NCBI GenBank assembly: GCA_900542635.1
Contig: UQOJ01000063.1
Span: 1 to 11,588, forward strand
Length of the DNA: 11,588 bases
Direction of reading: 5' to 3'
Source of the DNA: an uncultured Collinsella sp.
GTDB taxonomy: Bacteria > Actinomycetota > Coriobacteriia > Coriobacteriales > Coriobacteriaceae
This document shows, in pieces, positions 1-6,640 of the stretch; positions within the stretch are counted from its first letter, which is position 1; each line of letters opens with the position of its first letter. The notes beneath the pieces are model-generated. The model saw only the letters and a program-made list of their open reading frames with translations, was not told where the DNA came from and did no database searches. A program made the position numbers and the translations under genes.

Positions 1-117
1 CCGCGCCGCGCTGGGAAGGGCCGCGTAGCGGTCCAAGAAATCGTCCGCAGTCCCGTGCGACCATTCGAACCAGCTAAAAGAGCCCGTCCCAAATTGACTA
101 CCGAGAGGATCTGCCAT
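1..117 (-). CDS. possible 5' end of a divergent gene (partial, unrecognised)
   Basis: A reverse frame is open from an ATG at 117-115 to the window edge, giving 39 residues with no stop. The composition looks protein-like (for example FSWFEWSHGTADDFLDRYAA), and codons toward the edge use mostly G or C in third position, as in the neighbouring genes. The plus-strand frames over this stretch either hit stops or read as arginine/proline-rich shadow. The ATG lies in the same CCATGG as the luxS start, so the two starts would overlap head to head, which is unusual. The Shine-Dalgarno for this start is weak; an in-frame ATG at 126-124 has a GGAAAAG about 6 nt upstream. I do not recognise the product. 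It could equally be a chance open frame in GC-rich DNA. Confidence 0.3.
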   Translation of the reverse strand, partial: MADPLGSQFGTGSFSWFEWSHGTADDFLDRYAALPSAAR

Positions 118-604
118 GGAGCGCATTGCGAGCTTTTCCGTTGACCATCTGCTGCTTGAGCCCGGCGTGTATGTGAGCCGCATCGACCGCGATCCGGCGA
201 CCGGCGCCGCCGTCACCACCTTTGACCTGCGCCTGACCACGCCCAACAAGGAGCCGGTCATGAACACGGCCGAGTGCCACACCATCGAGCACCTGGGTGC
301 GACGTTCCTTCGCAATCATGCCGAGTGGTCGAGCCGCATTGTCTACTTTGGCCCCATGGGCTGCCGCACGGGCTTTTACCTCGTCGTATTTGGCGAAGTG
401 ACGAGCGAGGAGATTCTGCCGCTCGTGTGTGAACTGTTCGAGTTTGTCGCCGGCTTTGAGGGCGATGTCCCCGGTGCCGCTCCCGAGGAGTGCGGCAACT
501 ACCTGGACCAGAACCTCCCCATGGCCAACTGGCTTGCGCGTCGCTACCTCGACCGCGACCTGGCCGATATCGACGAGAAGCATCTGCACTATCAGCAGGC
601 GTAA
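116..604 (+). CDS. luxS: S-ribosylhomocysteine lyase LuxS (AI-2 synthase)
   Basis: LuxS cleaves S-ribosylhomocysteine to homocysteine and 4,5-dihydroxypentane-2,3-dione, the precursor of autoinducer-2, in the cytosol as part of the activated-methyl cycle. The protein has 162 residues, close to the usual 155-170. The signature HTIEH at residues 55-59 supplies two metal-ligand histidines (H55, H59) and the catalytic glutamate (E58). C83 in GPMGCRTGF matches the catalytic cysteine, and C126 in EECGNY the third metal ligand, so the active site looks complete. The N-terminal FSVDH and PNKEPVMNTAECH segments also fit the family. The start at 116 has a GAGAGG ribosome binding site at 103-108. A strong hairpin follows, so the gene is probably transcribed alone. 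No Pfs nucleosidase is visible next to it. I saw no convincing promoter in the 115 bases before it. Confidence 0.97.
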   Translation: MERIASFSVDHLLLEPGVYVSRIDRDPATGAAVTTFDLRLTTPNKEPVMNTAECHTIEHLGATFLRNHAEWSSRIVYFGPMGCRTGFYLVVFGEVTSEEILPLVCELFEFVAGFEGDVPGAAPEECGNYLDQNLPMANWLARRYLDRDLADIDEKHLHYQQA

Positions 605-633
605 GGGTTTTATCGCCCAAAACGCGTGCATTG

Positions 634-666
634 GGCGTCTTCGCTTATGCGGGGGCGCCTTTTTGT
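634..666 (+). terminator. rho-independent terminator of luxS
   Basis: The arms 634-644 (GGCGTCTTCGC) and 649-659 (GCGGGGGCGCC) pair over 11 positions with several G-U pairs around a TTAT loop. A run of T follows at 660-664. A competing small hairpin, GCCCAA with TTGGGC, lies just upstream at 615-636. This is a textbook intrinsic terminator 30 bases after the luxS stop. Confidence 0.85.
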
Positions 667-703
667 TGATTGGTCGGGACGAGCGTTCAAAATCGCTCAT
701 GTT

Positions 704-749
704 TGTTCTAGAATGTTCGTATAGTCACATTTACGAACAGGAGTGAACA
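704..749. promoter_or_regulatory. nested palindrome over the DUF4867 promoter and ribosome binding site (putative operator)
   Basis: Two pairs of inverted arms share one centre near 726.5. The inner arms are TGTTCGTA at 714-721 and TACGAACA at 732-739. The outer arms are TGTTC at 704-708 and GAACA at 745-749. Read as motifs this is GTTC-N6-GTTC followed by GAAC-N6-GAAC. A good -10 hexamer, TATAGT at 720-725, sits inside the dyad, and the ribosome binding site AGGAG (739-743) and the start codon overlap its right side. I see no clear -35. The geometry suits a repressor binding as two dimers, or a tetramer, that would block both transcription and translation start. It is not the GAAC-N4-GTTC form of a LexA box. 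The regulator is unknown. Confidence 0.6.
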
Positions 750-1393
750 TGCATATCTACTCTGTCAACGATCCCGAGTTCAAATCCTATGGCAACGTTT
801 GGGATGACGTTCCGTCCGAGCTTACGTCGCCCGTGCTCGAGGCGCTTGCCTCCACACCCATTCCCGAGGGCAGCAAGTACGTAGCAAGTGCGCCGGAGCT
901 CGAGGGTGTCAAGGATGCCGATAAACTGGGCTTTCTCATGTTTGGCGGCCGCCCCTTCCAACTGGGCTGGTGCAACGGCCACAACACGCAGCTCAACTGC
1001 CTGGAGTATCACCGCGCCAGCGAGTTTAACCTGGGCGCCCGCGATTTTATCCTGCTCGTGGCGCATCGCTGGGAGATCGAGGACGGCAAGCTCGACACCG
1101 CGTGCGTCAAGGCGTTCCGCGTGCCGGCGGGCAAGGTTGTCGAGGTTTTCAACACCACGCTCCACTACACGCCGTGCATGGTCGACGAAGGCGGCTTCCA
1201 GGTGATGGTGGCGCTGCCGGCGGGCACCAACGGCCCGCGCCCCGAGGCCGCAGCCGACATGCCTGCCACCGGTGACAGCTACTGCTACTGGAAGGCCGAC
1301 AAGTGGGTTCTCTGCCATGCTGACAGCCCCAAGGCTGCCGAGGGCGGCTACGTAGGCCTCATCGGCAAAAACCTCGACATCACCGTGGACTAG
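749..1393 (+). CDS. DUF4867 family protein (cupin-like, function unknown)
   Basis: The 214-residue product resembles DUF4867, a bacterial family of about 200 residues without an established function. Typical stretches are GWCNGHNTQLNCLEYHRASE (W74 to E92) and the cupin-like TTLHYTPC (136-143). H78, E86, H88 and H139 could form a metal site; this is inference from the pattern. There is no signal peptide or membrane segment, so the protein is probably cytosolic. From memory, family members often sit near sugar-isomerase or sugar-kinase genes, but none is seen here. ATG 749 is chosen because AGGAG lies 5 bases upstream; a GTG at 743 in frame would lie within that site. The gene is separated from luxS by a terminator and has its own operator-like palindrome, so it is likely regulated independently. 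An inverted repeat, and then a REP-like element, follow the stop. Confidence 0.8.
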   Translation: MHIYSVNDPEFKSYGNVWDDVPSELTSPVLEALASTPIPEGSKYVASAPELEGVKDADKLGFLMFGGRPFQLGWCNGHNTQLNCLEYHRASEFNLGARDFILLVAHRWEIEDGKLDTACVKAFRVPAGKVVEVFNTTLHYTPCMVDEGGFQVMVALPAGTNGPRPEAAADMPATGDSYCYWKADKWVLCHADSPKAAEGGYVGLIGKNLDITVD

Positions 1394-1398
1394 CGCAT

Positions 1399-1449
1399 CG
1401 CCCCAAACCACCACAAAGGTGCCTGTCCCCTTTGCGGTGGTTTGGGGCG
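1399..1449. repeat. REP-like long hairpin element (GTGCCTGTCCCC type)
   Basis: The arms CGCCCCAAACCACC (1399-1412) and GGTGGTTTGGGGCG (1436-1449) are perfectly complementary over 14 bp. After one A/C mismatch, CAAAGG (1414-1419) pairs with CCTTTG (1429-1434), leaving a 9-base loop. No T-run follows on either strand, so it is a poor intrinsic terminator. The core GGTGCCTGTCCCCTTTG resembles a short interspersed repeat that I remember from Coriobacteriia and other genomes. It begins six bases after the DUF4867 stop. Confidence 0.75.
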
Positions 1450-1468
1450 GGCGGATATCGGGAAGTGC

Positions 1469-1512
1469 CAGACGGGGGAGGCTGCCGGGCGCCTTGCCGT
1501 CTGCGGATTTTG
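1469..1512 (+). terminator. possible weak terminator after the DUF4867 gene
   Basis: CAGACGG at 1469-1475 and CCGTCTG at 1497-1503 are a 7-bp inverted repeat enclosing a GC-rich 21-base loop. It is followed by CGGATTTTG, a short T-run a few bases after the stem. It could terminate the DUF4867 transcript, or be an operator for the sensor operon downstream. The evidence is modest. Confidence 0.35.
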
Positions 1513-1547
1513 GGACATGCGGCCCGCTTTTTCGACCCATCTGTCGG

Positions 1548-1646
1548 TACACTAAAAGCACTATGGGTACCCGCGAGCGACATATCGGCCACGCGGCCGC
1601 CCGATCCGCTCCCTTGGCGGATCCCAGGGGCGGCAGGCTCTTCGCC
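1548..1646 (+). promoter_or_regulatory. promoter -10 and structured leader of the sensor operon
   Basis: TACACT at 1548-1553 is a good actinobacterial -10, predicting a transcript start near 1560. No consensus -35 is seen 16-18 bases upstream. The leader then carries GGCC-acgc-GGCC at about 1587-1598 and a hairpin GATCCGC (1603-1609) with GCGGATC (1617-1623). The predicted start coincides with an in-frame ATG at 1563, so a leaderless longer product is the alternative reading. The codons between 1563 and 1646 include two AGG and two CGA, unlike the gene body, which favours a non-coding leader. Confidence 0.45.
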
Positions 1647-3446
1647 ATGCCGCGATTCCTTGTTGGCATAACACATCAGGTGTACCGCCACCGCGTCTTT
1701 GCTATCGCCGGTGTCATCACCGCGCTGTTCCTCATGCTTTTGGCAGTCTTGCCGGCGCTGTTCACCTTCGACCCCAAACTTTCTAACGCCGTGCCCGCCT
1801 ATAGCGAGGTGTCCGAAGAGGTCGTGGATGCGCTCGTCCATTCGAGCTCTCTCCCGCTGCTTGTCGCCGCAATTGTATTTTCGATTTGGGGCGTATCGGT
1901 CTATCTGCGCTGTTTGGACTATGTGTTGCGCCGCCGCCTCGTTGCCATCGCCACCATCTGCGCCCTGTGGATGATCGAAGTCATTCTCAAGTACAAGTCG
2001 TTCACGCCGTTCTATGCCACCGTGCTGTGGTACCTGTACTACGTGCCCATGACGCTCATTCCGCTGCTCTACCAGTTGTGTGGTCTGCGCCTTGCGGGCC
2101 TGGAGCAACACCGCCTGGGTCGCCGCTACTGCGCTGCGCTGTGGATTGTGGCTATCCTGCTTATCGGATTTGTGCTCACCAACGATTTTCACCAGCAGGT
2201 CTTCCACTTTGACCGTACAAGCGACACCTGGAGCAACGATTACACGTACGGCTGGGGTTATTTCGCCGTCCTCGTGTGGACGGCCTTTAACTTTGTGGCC
2301 TTTTTTATCCTGGTGGGCCGGTCCTCGTCCTTTCGCATCCAACGTTTCTCGGGCACGGCGGCGCTCGTGCTGCTGGGCGGCGCGTTCTTTGCCATCTCAT
2401 ATGCGTTGCGCGTGTCCTGGGCATGGAGGCTTAACTTCTCGCTCATCTATTGCGTCTTGTGCGTGGTGGCGATGGAAATCTGTCTCGATTGCGGCGTCAT
2501 TCCGTCGTATCACGACATCGCCGGCATCTTTGGCACCTTGCCGCTTGACCTCAAAGTTCTAACGCGCGACCTGCAGGAAGTCTATACCACGCCAGTGTCA
2601 AAGCCAATGCCGGTAGGCGTGCGCGAGGAGTTGCGGACCCAGGAGCACGGCCGCGCCCATGCCTTTGCCGTGCCGTCCGATCCCGATGTGATGTACCGTG
2701 CCTTTCCGCTGCTGGGCGGATCGGCCCTGCTTGCCCAAGACGTGTCGGAGCTCAACGAGCTTAACCGTGAACTGGCACATCGTCGCATGGAGCTGCAGCG
2801 TCAAAACGAACTGCTCGCCGCCGACTACGACCTTAAGACGCACCTGGCAGATCAAGAGGCCGAGACCTTGCTGGTCCAAGACGTGGACCAAGCGCTTGCC
2901 CGCGCGCTCGAAGGGATGTACGACCTGCTGAGCTCGCTGCCGCCGTTGACCGACGAAACGTCTTCACACGAGCGTTACCGTATGTTGCAGCGCGCCAAGA
3001 TGCTCGTCGCCTATTGCAAGCGCAAGGGGTCGCTCACGTTGGCACAGCACGGGGAGAGCGGTTTTGATCGCGACCGCATTCAGCTCATTGCCAACGAGCT
3101 CGCAAGCGACCTGCGCACCATCGATATCGATTGCGCCTCGATTATCGCTATACGGCGCCCGATGCACGCCAGTACGGTAAGCGCCCTGTACGACTGCGTG
3201 TATGACTTTGCGTTTTTTGCCTACACCACCGAGCATCCGGCGCTTATGTATCACTTGGGCGACCATGACCGGTGCAGTGTCGAGCTGCGCGCCACGCTTT
3301 TTTCCAACGATGATGCAGATCTTTCGCGGACGCCCGCTGCGCAAGAGCTCGAAAGCGCTCTGCAAGGGCGCAACGTGGCATACCGCCTTGAGGGCGAGCC
3401 CGGTCAGCTGCGCATGATCGTCTTGATGCCGAGGGCGGGTGAGTGA
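1647..3446 (+). CDS. multi-pass membrane sensor with degenerate histidine-kinase region (pseudokinase)
   Basis: The 599-residue protein opens with about eight hydrophobic segments between residues 17 and 285. They include LTNDFHQQVFHF near 178, typical of the N-terminal 7TM region of histidine kinases (HisKA_7TM). A linker and a coiled coil (about 370-420) follow, then a helical stretch aligning with the dimerisation domain of the next gene's kinase. Where that kinase has VHDV, this one has VQDV (Q411), so the phospho-accepting histidine is replaced. The expected N-box asparagine and the glycine-rich ATP lid are also not visible in the C-terminal 200 residues. It is therefore probably a signal-sensing partner that cannot autophosphorylate. 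Its stop overlaps the kinase start by 4 nt. The start at 1647 is chosen for codon use and proximity to the first membrane segment; an ATG at 1563 would add 28 hydrophilic residues. The signal is unknown. Confidence 0.8.
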   Translation: MPRFLVGITHQVYRHRVFAIAGVITALFLMLLAVLPALFTFDPKLSNAVPAYSEVSEEVVDALVHSSSLPLLVAAIVFSIWGVSVYLRCLDYVLRRRLVAIATICALWMIEVILKYKSFTPFYATVLWYLYYVPMTLIPLLYQLCGLRLAGLEQHRLGRRYCAALWIVAILLIGFVLTNDFHQQVFHFDRTSDTWSNDYTYGWGYFAVLVWTAFNFVAFFILVGRSSSFRIQRFSGTAALVLLGGAFFAISYALRVSWAWRLNFSLIYCVLCVVAMEICLDCGVIPSYHDIAGIFGTLPLDLKVLTRDLQEVYTTPVSKPMPVGVREELRTQEHGRAHAFAVPSDPDVMYRAFPLLGGSALLAQDVSELNELNRELAHRRMELQRQNELLAADYDLKTHLADQEAETLLVQDVDQALARALEGMYDLLSSLPPLTDETSSHERYRMLQRAKMLVAYCKRKGSLTLAQHGESGFDRDRIQLIANELASDLRTIDIDCASIIAIRRPMHASTVSALYDCVYDFAFFAYTTEHPALMYHLGDHDRCSVELRATLFSNDDADLSRTPAAQELESALQGRNVAYRLEGEPGQLRMIVLMPRAGE

Positions 3447-4942
3447 CGATGCAGATTTCGCTCATCCTTCCCCAAATCGTTGCGCTCGATGTTGTCTTTG
3501 CCCTGGCTGCGTGTCTGCAGACGATCCACGTCCCGCTCATTTCATCGCGCCGCTCGTCCTATAACCGTAAGGTGATTTGCGCCTACGAGGCGAGCCTTGT
3601 ACTTCACCTGGTGGTTTCGGCGCTTATCCTGTTCGCGTCGTCTGGCTCGTATCTGGTGGCGCCGCTTGACGTTTGCGCCAGGGCAATGGGCGGAGTGCTG
3701 TGGATCAATGCCGCGATTTTTGCCTATGGCGTGGTGCTTATGGTGCACTATCGTCGCCCCGTCATGCTGGTCGAGCTGCTGCTTGTTGTCGCCGTTACAC
3801 CGCCGGTGGTTTTTGCCATGGGCTCGGCGTGGACCGTTGTCCTTATCGCAGAGGGGGCGTTCTTCCTGTTCCGTTCCATCGCGGCGCTCTTGATGGACGT
3901 CCGTAACCGCCAGGAGGATATCACCGCGTTCTCGACGATCGAGACCATCAACGTGATTCCCGTGGGCATCCTGTATCTGGACCCGAGGGGCCGTCCGCTG
4001 CTCATGAACCGCTGCATGCGCAAAAACCTGGTGGAGCTTCATATGCCCACCGATTTAGGTGACATGAGCGGCACATGGAACGACCTGCGCAAACTTAGCA
4101 TGCAAATGCCCGAAAGCAGCAGGAACCGTGTGCGGATTAACTTGGACCGTTTTGGTGATGCTCGCGCGGTGATCGAGATTTCTCCCGCCGAGATTCGCCT
4201 ATTTGTGCACGACGAGGTTATGGTTTCGGGCCGCCTCTTTGAGCGCATTATCGGCCTGGATGTAACAGAGTATGCGCATGCTCATGATCGCCTGGCGCAA
4301 GCCAACCACCTGCTTGAGCTTGCGGGCCAAGAGCTCCAGTCCCAGATCGAAGAAGTTAAAAAGGTTGCCGACAATGCGGCCTACCTACGTATGCGCGCCC
4401 GCGTGCACGATGTGATTGGGCAGCGCCTGTCCATTCTCCATCGCTATTTGGAGGAGGGGCGCCTGGACGACGAGTCGCTCGAGCAGATTGACCCGTTGCT
4501 GCGCTCAATTGCCGCCGATTTGCGCAGTGGCGGTGCCAGCGAGCCTGCAGAGCAGCTGGGTGATATCGTCCATGCTTTTGGCCTGGTGAGTGTGCAGATT
4601 GATGTTGAGGGCGCGCTGCCTGAGGACGCGCGTGTCGCCGCCGCATTTTTGCAGATTATTCGCGAGGCCTCGACCAATGCCACCAAGCATGCGCAGGCGC
4701 ATCGGGTCCATGTGCGCCTGTGGCAGGAGGGGGTGGATGCTGACGGCATCGCGCACATGACGATTTCTAACGACGGGTCCCCGGCCCCCGTATCGTATCG
4801 CGAGGGAACGGGTATCCCAAGTATGAGGCATGTCGCGCAAGATCTGGGCGGCAGCCTGGAAGTCCACACCGCCCCGCCCTTTACGCTTGCGGTGTCCATC
4901 CCGCTCGCCTCCAACGCCACGGTCCAAAGGAGAAGCTCATGA
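3443..4942 (+). CDS. membrane sensor histidine kinase, HisKA_3 (NarL-partner) type
   Basis: The 499-residue kinase has roughly five hydrophobic segments between residues 7 and 150. A PAS-like part beginning ETINVIPVGILYLD follows, then a coiled coil and a kinase core. The H-box ARVHDVIGQRL places the phospho-accepting histidine at H322 with the following aspartate. The N-box REASTNATKHA has E408 and N412, and the G-box GTGIPSMRHVAQDLGGSL (455-472) completes the ATP-binding domain. All catalytic elements seem intact, so it should autophosphorylate and pass the phosphate to the regulator encoded next. Start: GTG 3443 overlaps the previous stop as GTGA and has GAGG 8 bases upstream; ATG 3449 is an alternative two codons in. 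The overlaps at both ends (GTGA, ATGA) show translational coupling, which suggests fixed stoichiometry with the pseudokinase and regulator. Confidence 0.93.
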   Translation: MTMQISLILPQIVALDVVFALAACLQTIHVPLISSRRSSYNRKVICAYEASLVLHLVVSALILFASSGSYLVAPLDVCARAMGGVLWINAAIFAYGVVLMVHYRRPVMLVELLLVVAVTPPVVFAMGSAWTVVLIAEGAFFLFRSIAALLMDVRNRQEDITAFSTIETINVIPVGILYLDPRGRPLLMNRCMRKNLVELHMPTDLGDMSGTWNDLRKLSMQMPESSRNRVRINLDRFGDARAVIEISPAEIRLFVHDEVMVSGRLFERIIGLDVTEYAHAHDRLAQANHLLELAGQELQSQIEEVKKVADNAAYLRMRARVHDVIGQRLSILHRYLEEGRLDDESLEQIDPLLRSIAADLRSGGASEPAEQLGDIVHAFGLVSVQIDVEGALPEDARVAAAFLQIIREASTNATKHAQAHRVHVRLWQEGVDADGIAHMTISNDGSPAPVSYREGTGIPSMRHVAQDLGGSLEVHTAPPFTLAVSIPLASNATVQRRSS

Positions 4943-5559
4943 TCCGCGTCCTTATAGTCGAAGACCAGGCCATCCTGCGCGAGAGCCTGGCGCGCTCCGT
5001 TGGCGACCAGCCCGATATGACCGTTGTTTCCGCCATTGCCGATGCTTCCGAGGCCTTGGGTGTCGCGCTCAAGGAACGCCCGGACATGATACTGATGGAC
5101 GTATGCACCGAGCATGATTCCAACGGCATCGTGGCGGCGGCGCGCATTAAAGAACAACTGCCCGAGTGCCGCATCATTATCATGACGGGCATGCCCGAAA
5201 TCACCTTTGTGGACCAGGCGCGCGAGGCGGGCGTCGATAGCTTTGTGTACAAGAACGTCGGTATCGACGAGCTGTTCGCCGTGATGCGCTCCACGCTGGC
5301 GGGCTATTGCACGTTTCCCAAGCCGCCCGAGAGCATTTTTTCGGGCACGGCGGCCCTCGACGATGTCGAGCTATCGATTTTGCGCCTTGCCTGCGAGGGC
5401 AAGAGCCGCCGCGAGATCGCGGCCGAGCTGTTTATGAGCGAGGGCACCATCAAACGCCGCATCTCGGAGATTCTAAATAAGACCGGCTACGACAACATCA
5501 TGCGCCTAGCCGTGCACGCAGTAACGGAGGGCAGCATCGTCCCCAATATGGAACGGTAG
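4939..5559 (+). CDS. NarL/FixJ family response regulator (receiver plus LuxR-type HTH)
   Basis: The 206-residue protein is a complete two-domain regulator. The receiver (about 1-120) has the acidic pair E8/D9, the phospho-acceptor D54 in ILMDVCT, T83 in IIIMTGMP and K105 in SFVYKN, so all conserved switch residues are present. The C-terminal part (about 135-200) has the LuxR/GerE helix-turn-helix pattern: LRLACEGKSRREIAAELFMS, then EGTIKRRISEILNKTG. It probably binds DNA as a dimer when phosphorylated by the kinase just upstream. Its ATG overlaps the kinase stop as ATGA, with AAAGGAG about 7 bases before it. Targets are unknown; it may control its own operon, or the convergent envelope genes, but nothing in the sequence proves this. 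Confidence 0.95.
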   Translation: MIRVLIVEDQAILRESLARSVGDQPDMTVVSAIADASEALGVALKERPDMILMDVCTEHDSNGIVAAARIKEQLPECRIIIMTGMPEITFVDQAREAGVDSFVYKNVGIDELFAVMRSTLAGYCTFPKPPESIFSGTAALDDVELSILRLACEGKSRREIAAELFMSEGTIKRRISEILNKTGYDNIMRLAVHAVTEGSIVPNMER

Positions 5560-5585
5560 CCTTCGCTGCTTGGCGGCATAAAGCG

Positions 5586-5623
5586 GCGGGGCCGCGGGGG
5601 AGAGCCCCTCGCGGCCCCGCTTT
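5586..5623. terminator. bidirectional terminator between convergent operons
   Basis: GCGGGGCCGCG at 5586-5596 pairs perfectly with CGCGGCCCCGC at 5610-5620. Four further G-C pairs (5597-5600 with 5605-5608), one bulged T and a tetraloop AGAG close the stem. TTT follows on the plus strand, and on the minus strand the stem is followed by CGCTTTATG. It lies between the response-regulator stop (5559) and the lipoprotein stop (5663) and can serve both. Confidence 0.75.
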
Positions 5624-5662
5624 GCGTCGAGCGGTGCTGTTAGTTGTCGCCTGCTGCGTGCG

Positions 5663-6532
5663 TTAGGGGATGGTTGCGCTATAGGAGGCGAAGTCCTCAT
5701 AGGTGCCGTCCTCGTAGACACCGATGGTGAGGTTGATATTCACGAGTTCGTCGATGCTGTTGAGATCGCCAGTCGAGAAGGTGAATTTTTCGGTGGCATT
5801 GGTTCCGCCCATCATGCGGCAGGAGAACCATCCGGTCTTCATGGTGTTGTTGACGCTCGTCTTGCCGCTTACGGAATGGAACGTCAGGTCCTTGTCGGTC
5901 TTGTTGGTGATCTCGACCTTCAGACCGATTATGCCCCATCTGTCTTCGAATTTCTCGGTGACGGTGATGGTGCAAAGGTCGTCGTCGGCAACGGTGATTG
6001 CCGGAGTGATGGGTTCGTTGATGTCCTTGCGGTCCGAAGCGCCGTTGGTCGTACCGCCGGTGCTGCCACCCATGGCGCCCGTGCCTTCTTCGGTTGCCTC
6101 GCGGTCCTTCTTCACGGTGCTGGAGAGGTCCTTCTTGGACTTGGTGAAGACGATCTTGTTCTCACCCTCTTTAAGAGTGAGCTCGCCGTCCTCAAGGGCG
6201 GCCTTGAAGCTCACGCCGTCGGCTTTGATCTTTGCGGTGCCGTCGTCTTCAATCTTCCAGGTAATGTCTGAGACATGGTTGTACAGATCGATTTGGCCTT
6301 CGCCGTCCTCCTCGAAGATTAAGATGCAGTTGATGCCCCAATCTTCCATGGCATCGAGGATTTCCTCATCGAATTCCTCGCCCTCGAGCTTTCCGCCGGA
6401 GATCTTCCAACTGCCCAGGAACGGCTCTTCGGGGTTAGCTGTGGATCCGCCACAGCCTACCAAGGCAAAGGCAAGCGCTAAGACGAAGGCGATGAATGCG
6501 AGGGTCGATTTCTTAATGACTGGCGTCTTCAT
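5663..6532 (-). CDS. secreted lipoprotein, two-domain, paralogue of the upstream gene
   Basis: The 289-residue product has a lipoprotein signal: basic MKTPVIKK, a hydrophobic stretch and the lipobox LVGC with C27 as the lipid-modified residue. The mature protein should be anchored outside the membrane. Residues about 38-135 form a beta-rich domain starting FLGSWKISGGKLEGEEF. After a glycine/threonine-rich linker (GTGAMGGSTGGTTNG) comes a C-terminal domain of about 110 residues starting ITVADDDLCTITVTEKF. That domain has the look of DUF4352-like Ig-fold extracellular domains; this assignment is tentative. The gene before it encodes a close paralogue with the same two domains but an acidic linker, implying tandem duplication. 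AAGGAGG lies 7 bases before the start. It is the last gene of the minus-strand cluster and ends at the bidirectional hairpin. The function is unknown. Confidence 0.88.
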   Translation of the reverse strand: MKTPVIKKSTLAFIAFVLALAFALVGCGGSTANPEEPFLGSWKISGGKLEGEEFDEEILDAMEDWGINCILIFEEDGEGQIDLYNHVSDITWKIEDDGTAKIKADGVSFKAALEDGELTLKEGENKIVFTKSKKDLSSTVKKDREATEEGTGAMGGSTGGTTNGASDRKDINEPITPAITVADDDLCTITVTEKFEDRWGIIGLKVEITNKTDKDLTFHSVSGKTSVNNTMKTGWFSCRMMGGTNATEKFTFSTGDLNSIDELVNINLTIGVYEDGTYEDFASYSATIP

Positions 6533-6568
6533 GGCGTTCCTCCTTGTTGCCGGAGTCCGTCAAATGAC

Positions 6569-6599
6569 AAGGGCCGCCGGAATCGCTCCGGCGGCCCTT
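6569..6599. terminator. strong hairpin between the two lipoprotein genes
   Basis: AAGGGCCGCCGGA at 6569-6581 and TCCGGCGGCCCTT at 6587-6599 are perfectly complementary over 13 bp around a 5-base loop. On the minus strand the stem ends with CCTT, then GTCATTTG, so the T-run is weak. It probably terminates or attenuates transcription after the first lipoprotein gene. Only 36 bases separate it from the next start, which leaves little room for a separate promoter, so partial read-through into the second lipoprotein gene is likely. Confidence 0.65.
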
Positions 6600-6640
6600 G
6601 GTTGTGCGAGCGGATGTTTCCGCCGGTTCTGTACGTGCCG

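Noticed and set aside
704..749. LexA/SOS box reading of the GTTC/GAAC cluster
   Set aside because: The Gram-positive box is GAAC-N4-GTTC. Here the order and spacing are GTTC-N6-GTTC and GAAC-N6-GAAC around a different centre, so another regulator is more likely.
1399..1449. Intrinsic terminator for the DUF4867 gene
   Set aside because: The stem is strong, but neither side has a T-run; the following bases are GGCGGATAT on the plus strand.
731..2342. Two overlapping reverse frames (312 and 320 codons) opposite the DUF4867 and sensor genes
   Set aside because: They are antisense to genes with recognisable domains, cross the REP-like hairpin, and read as charged low-complexity shadow sequence.
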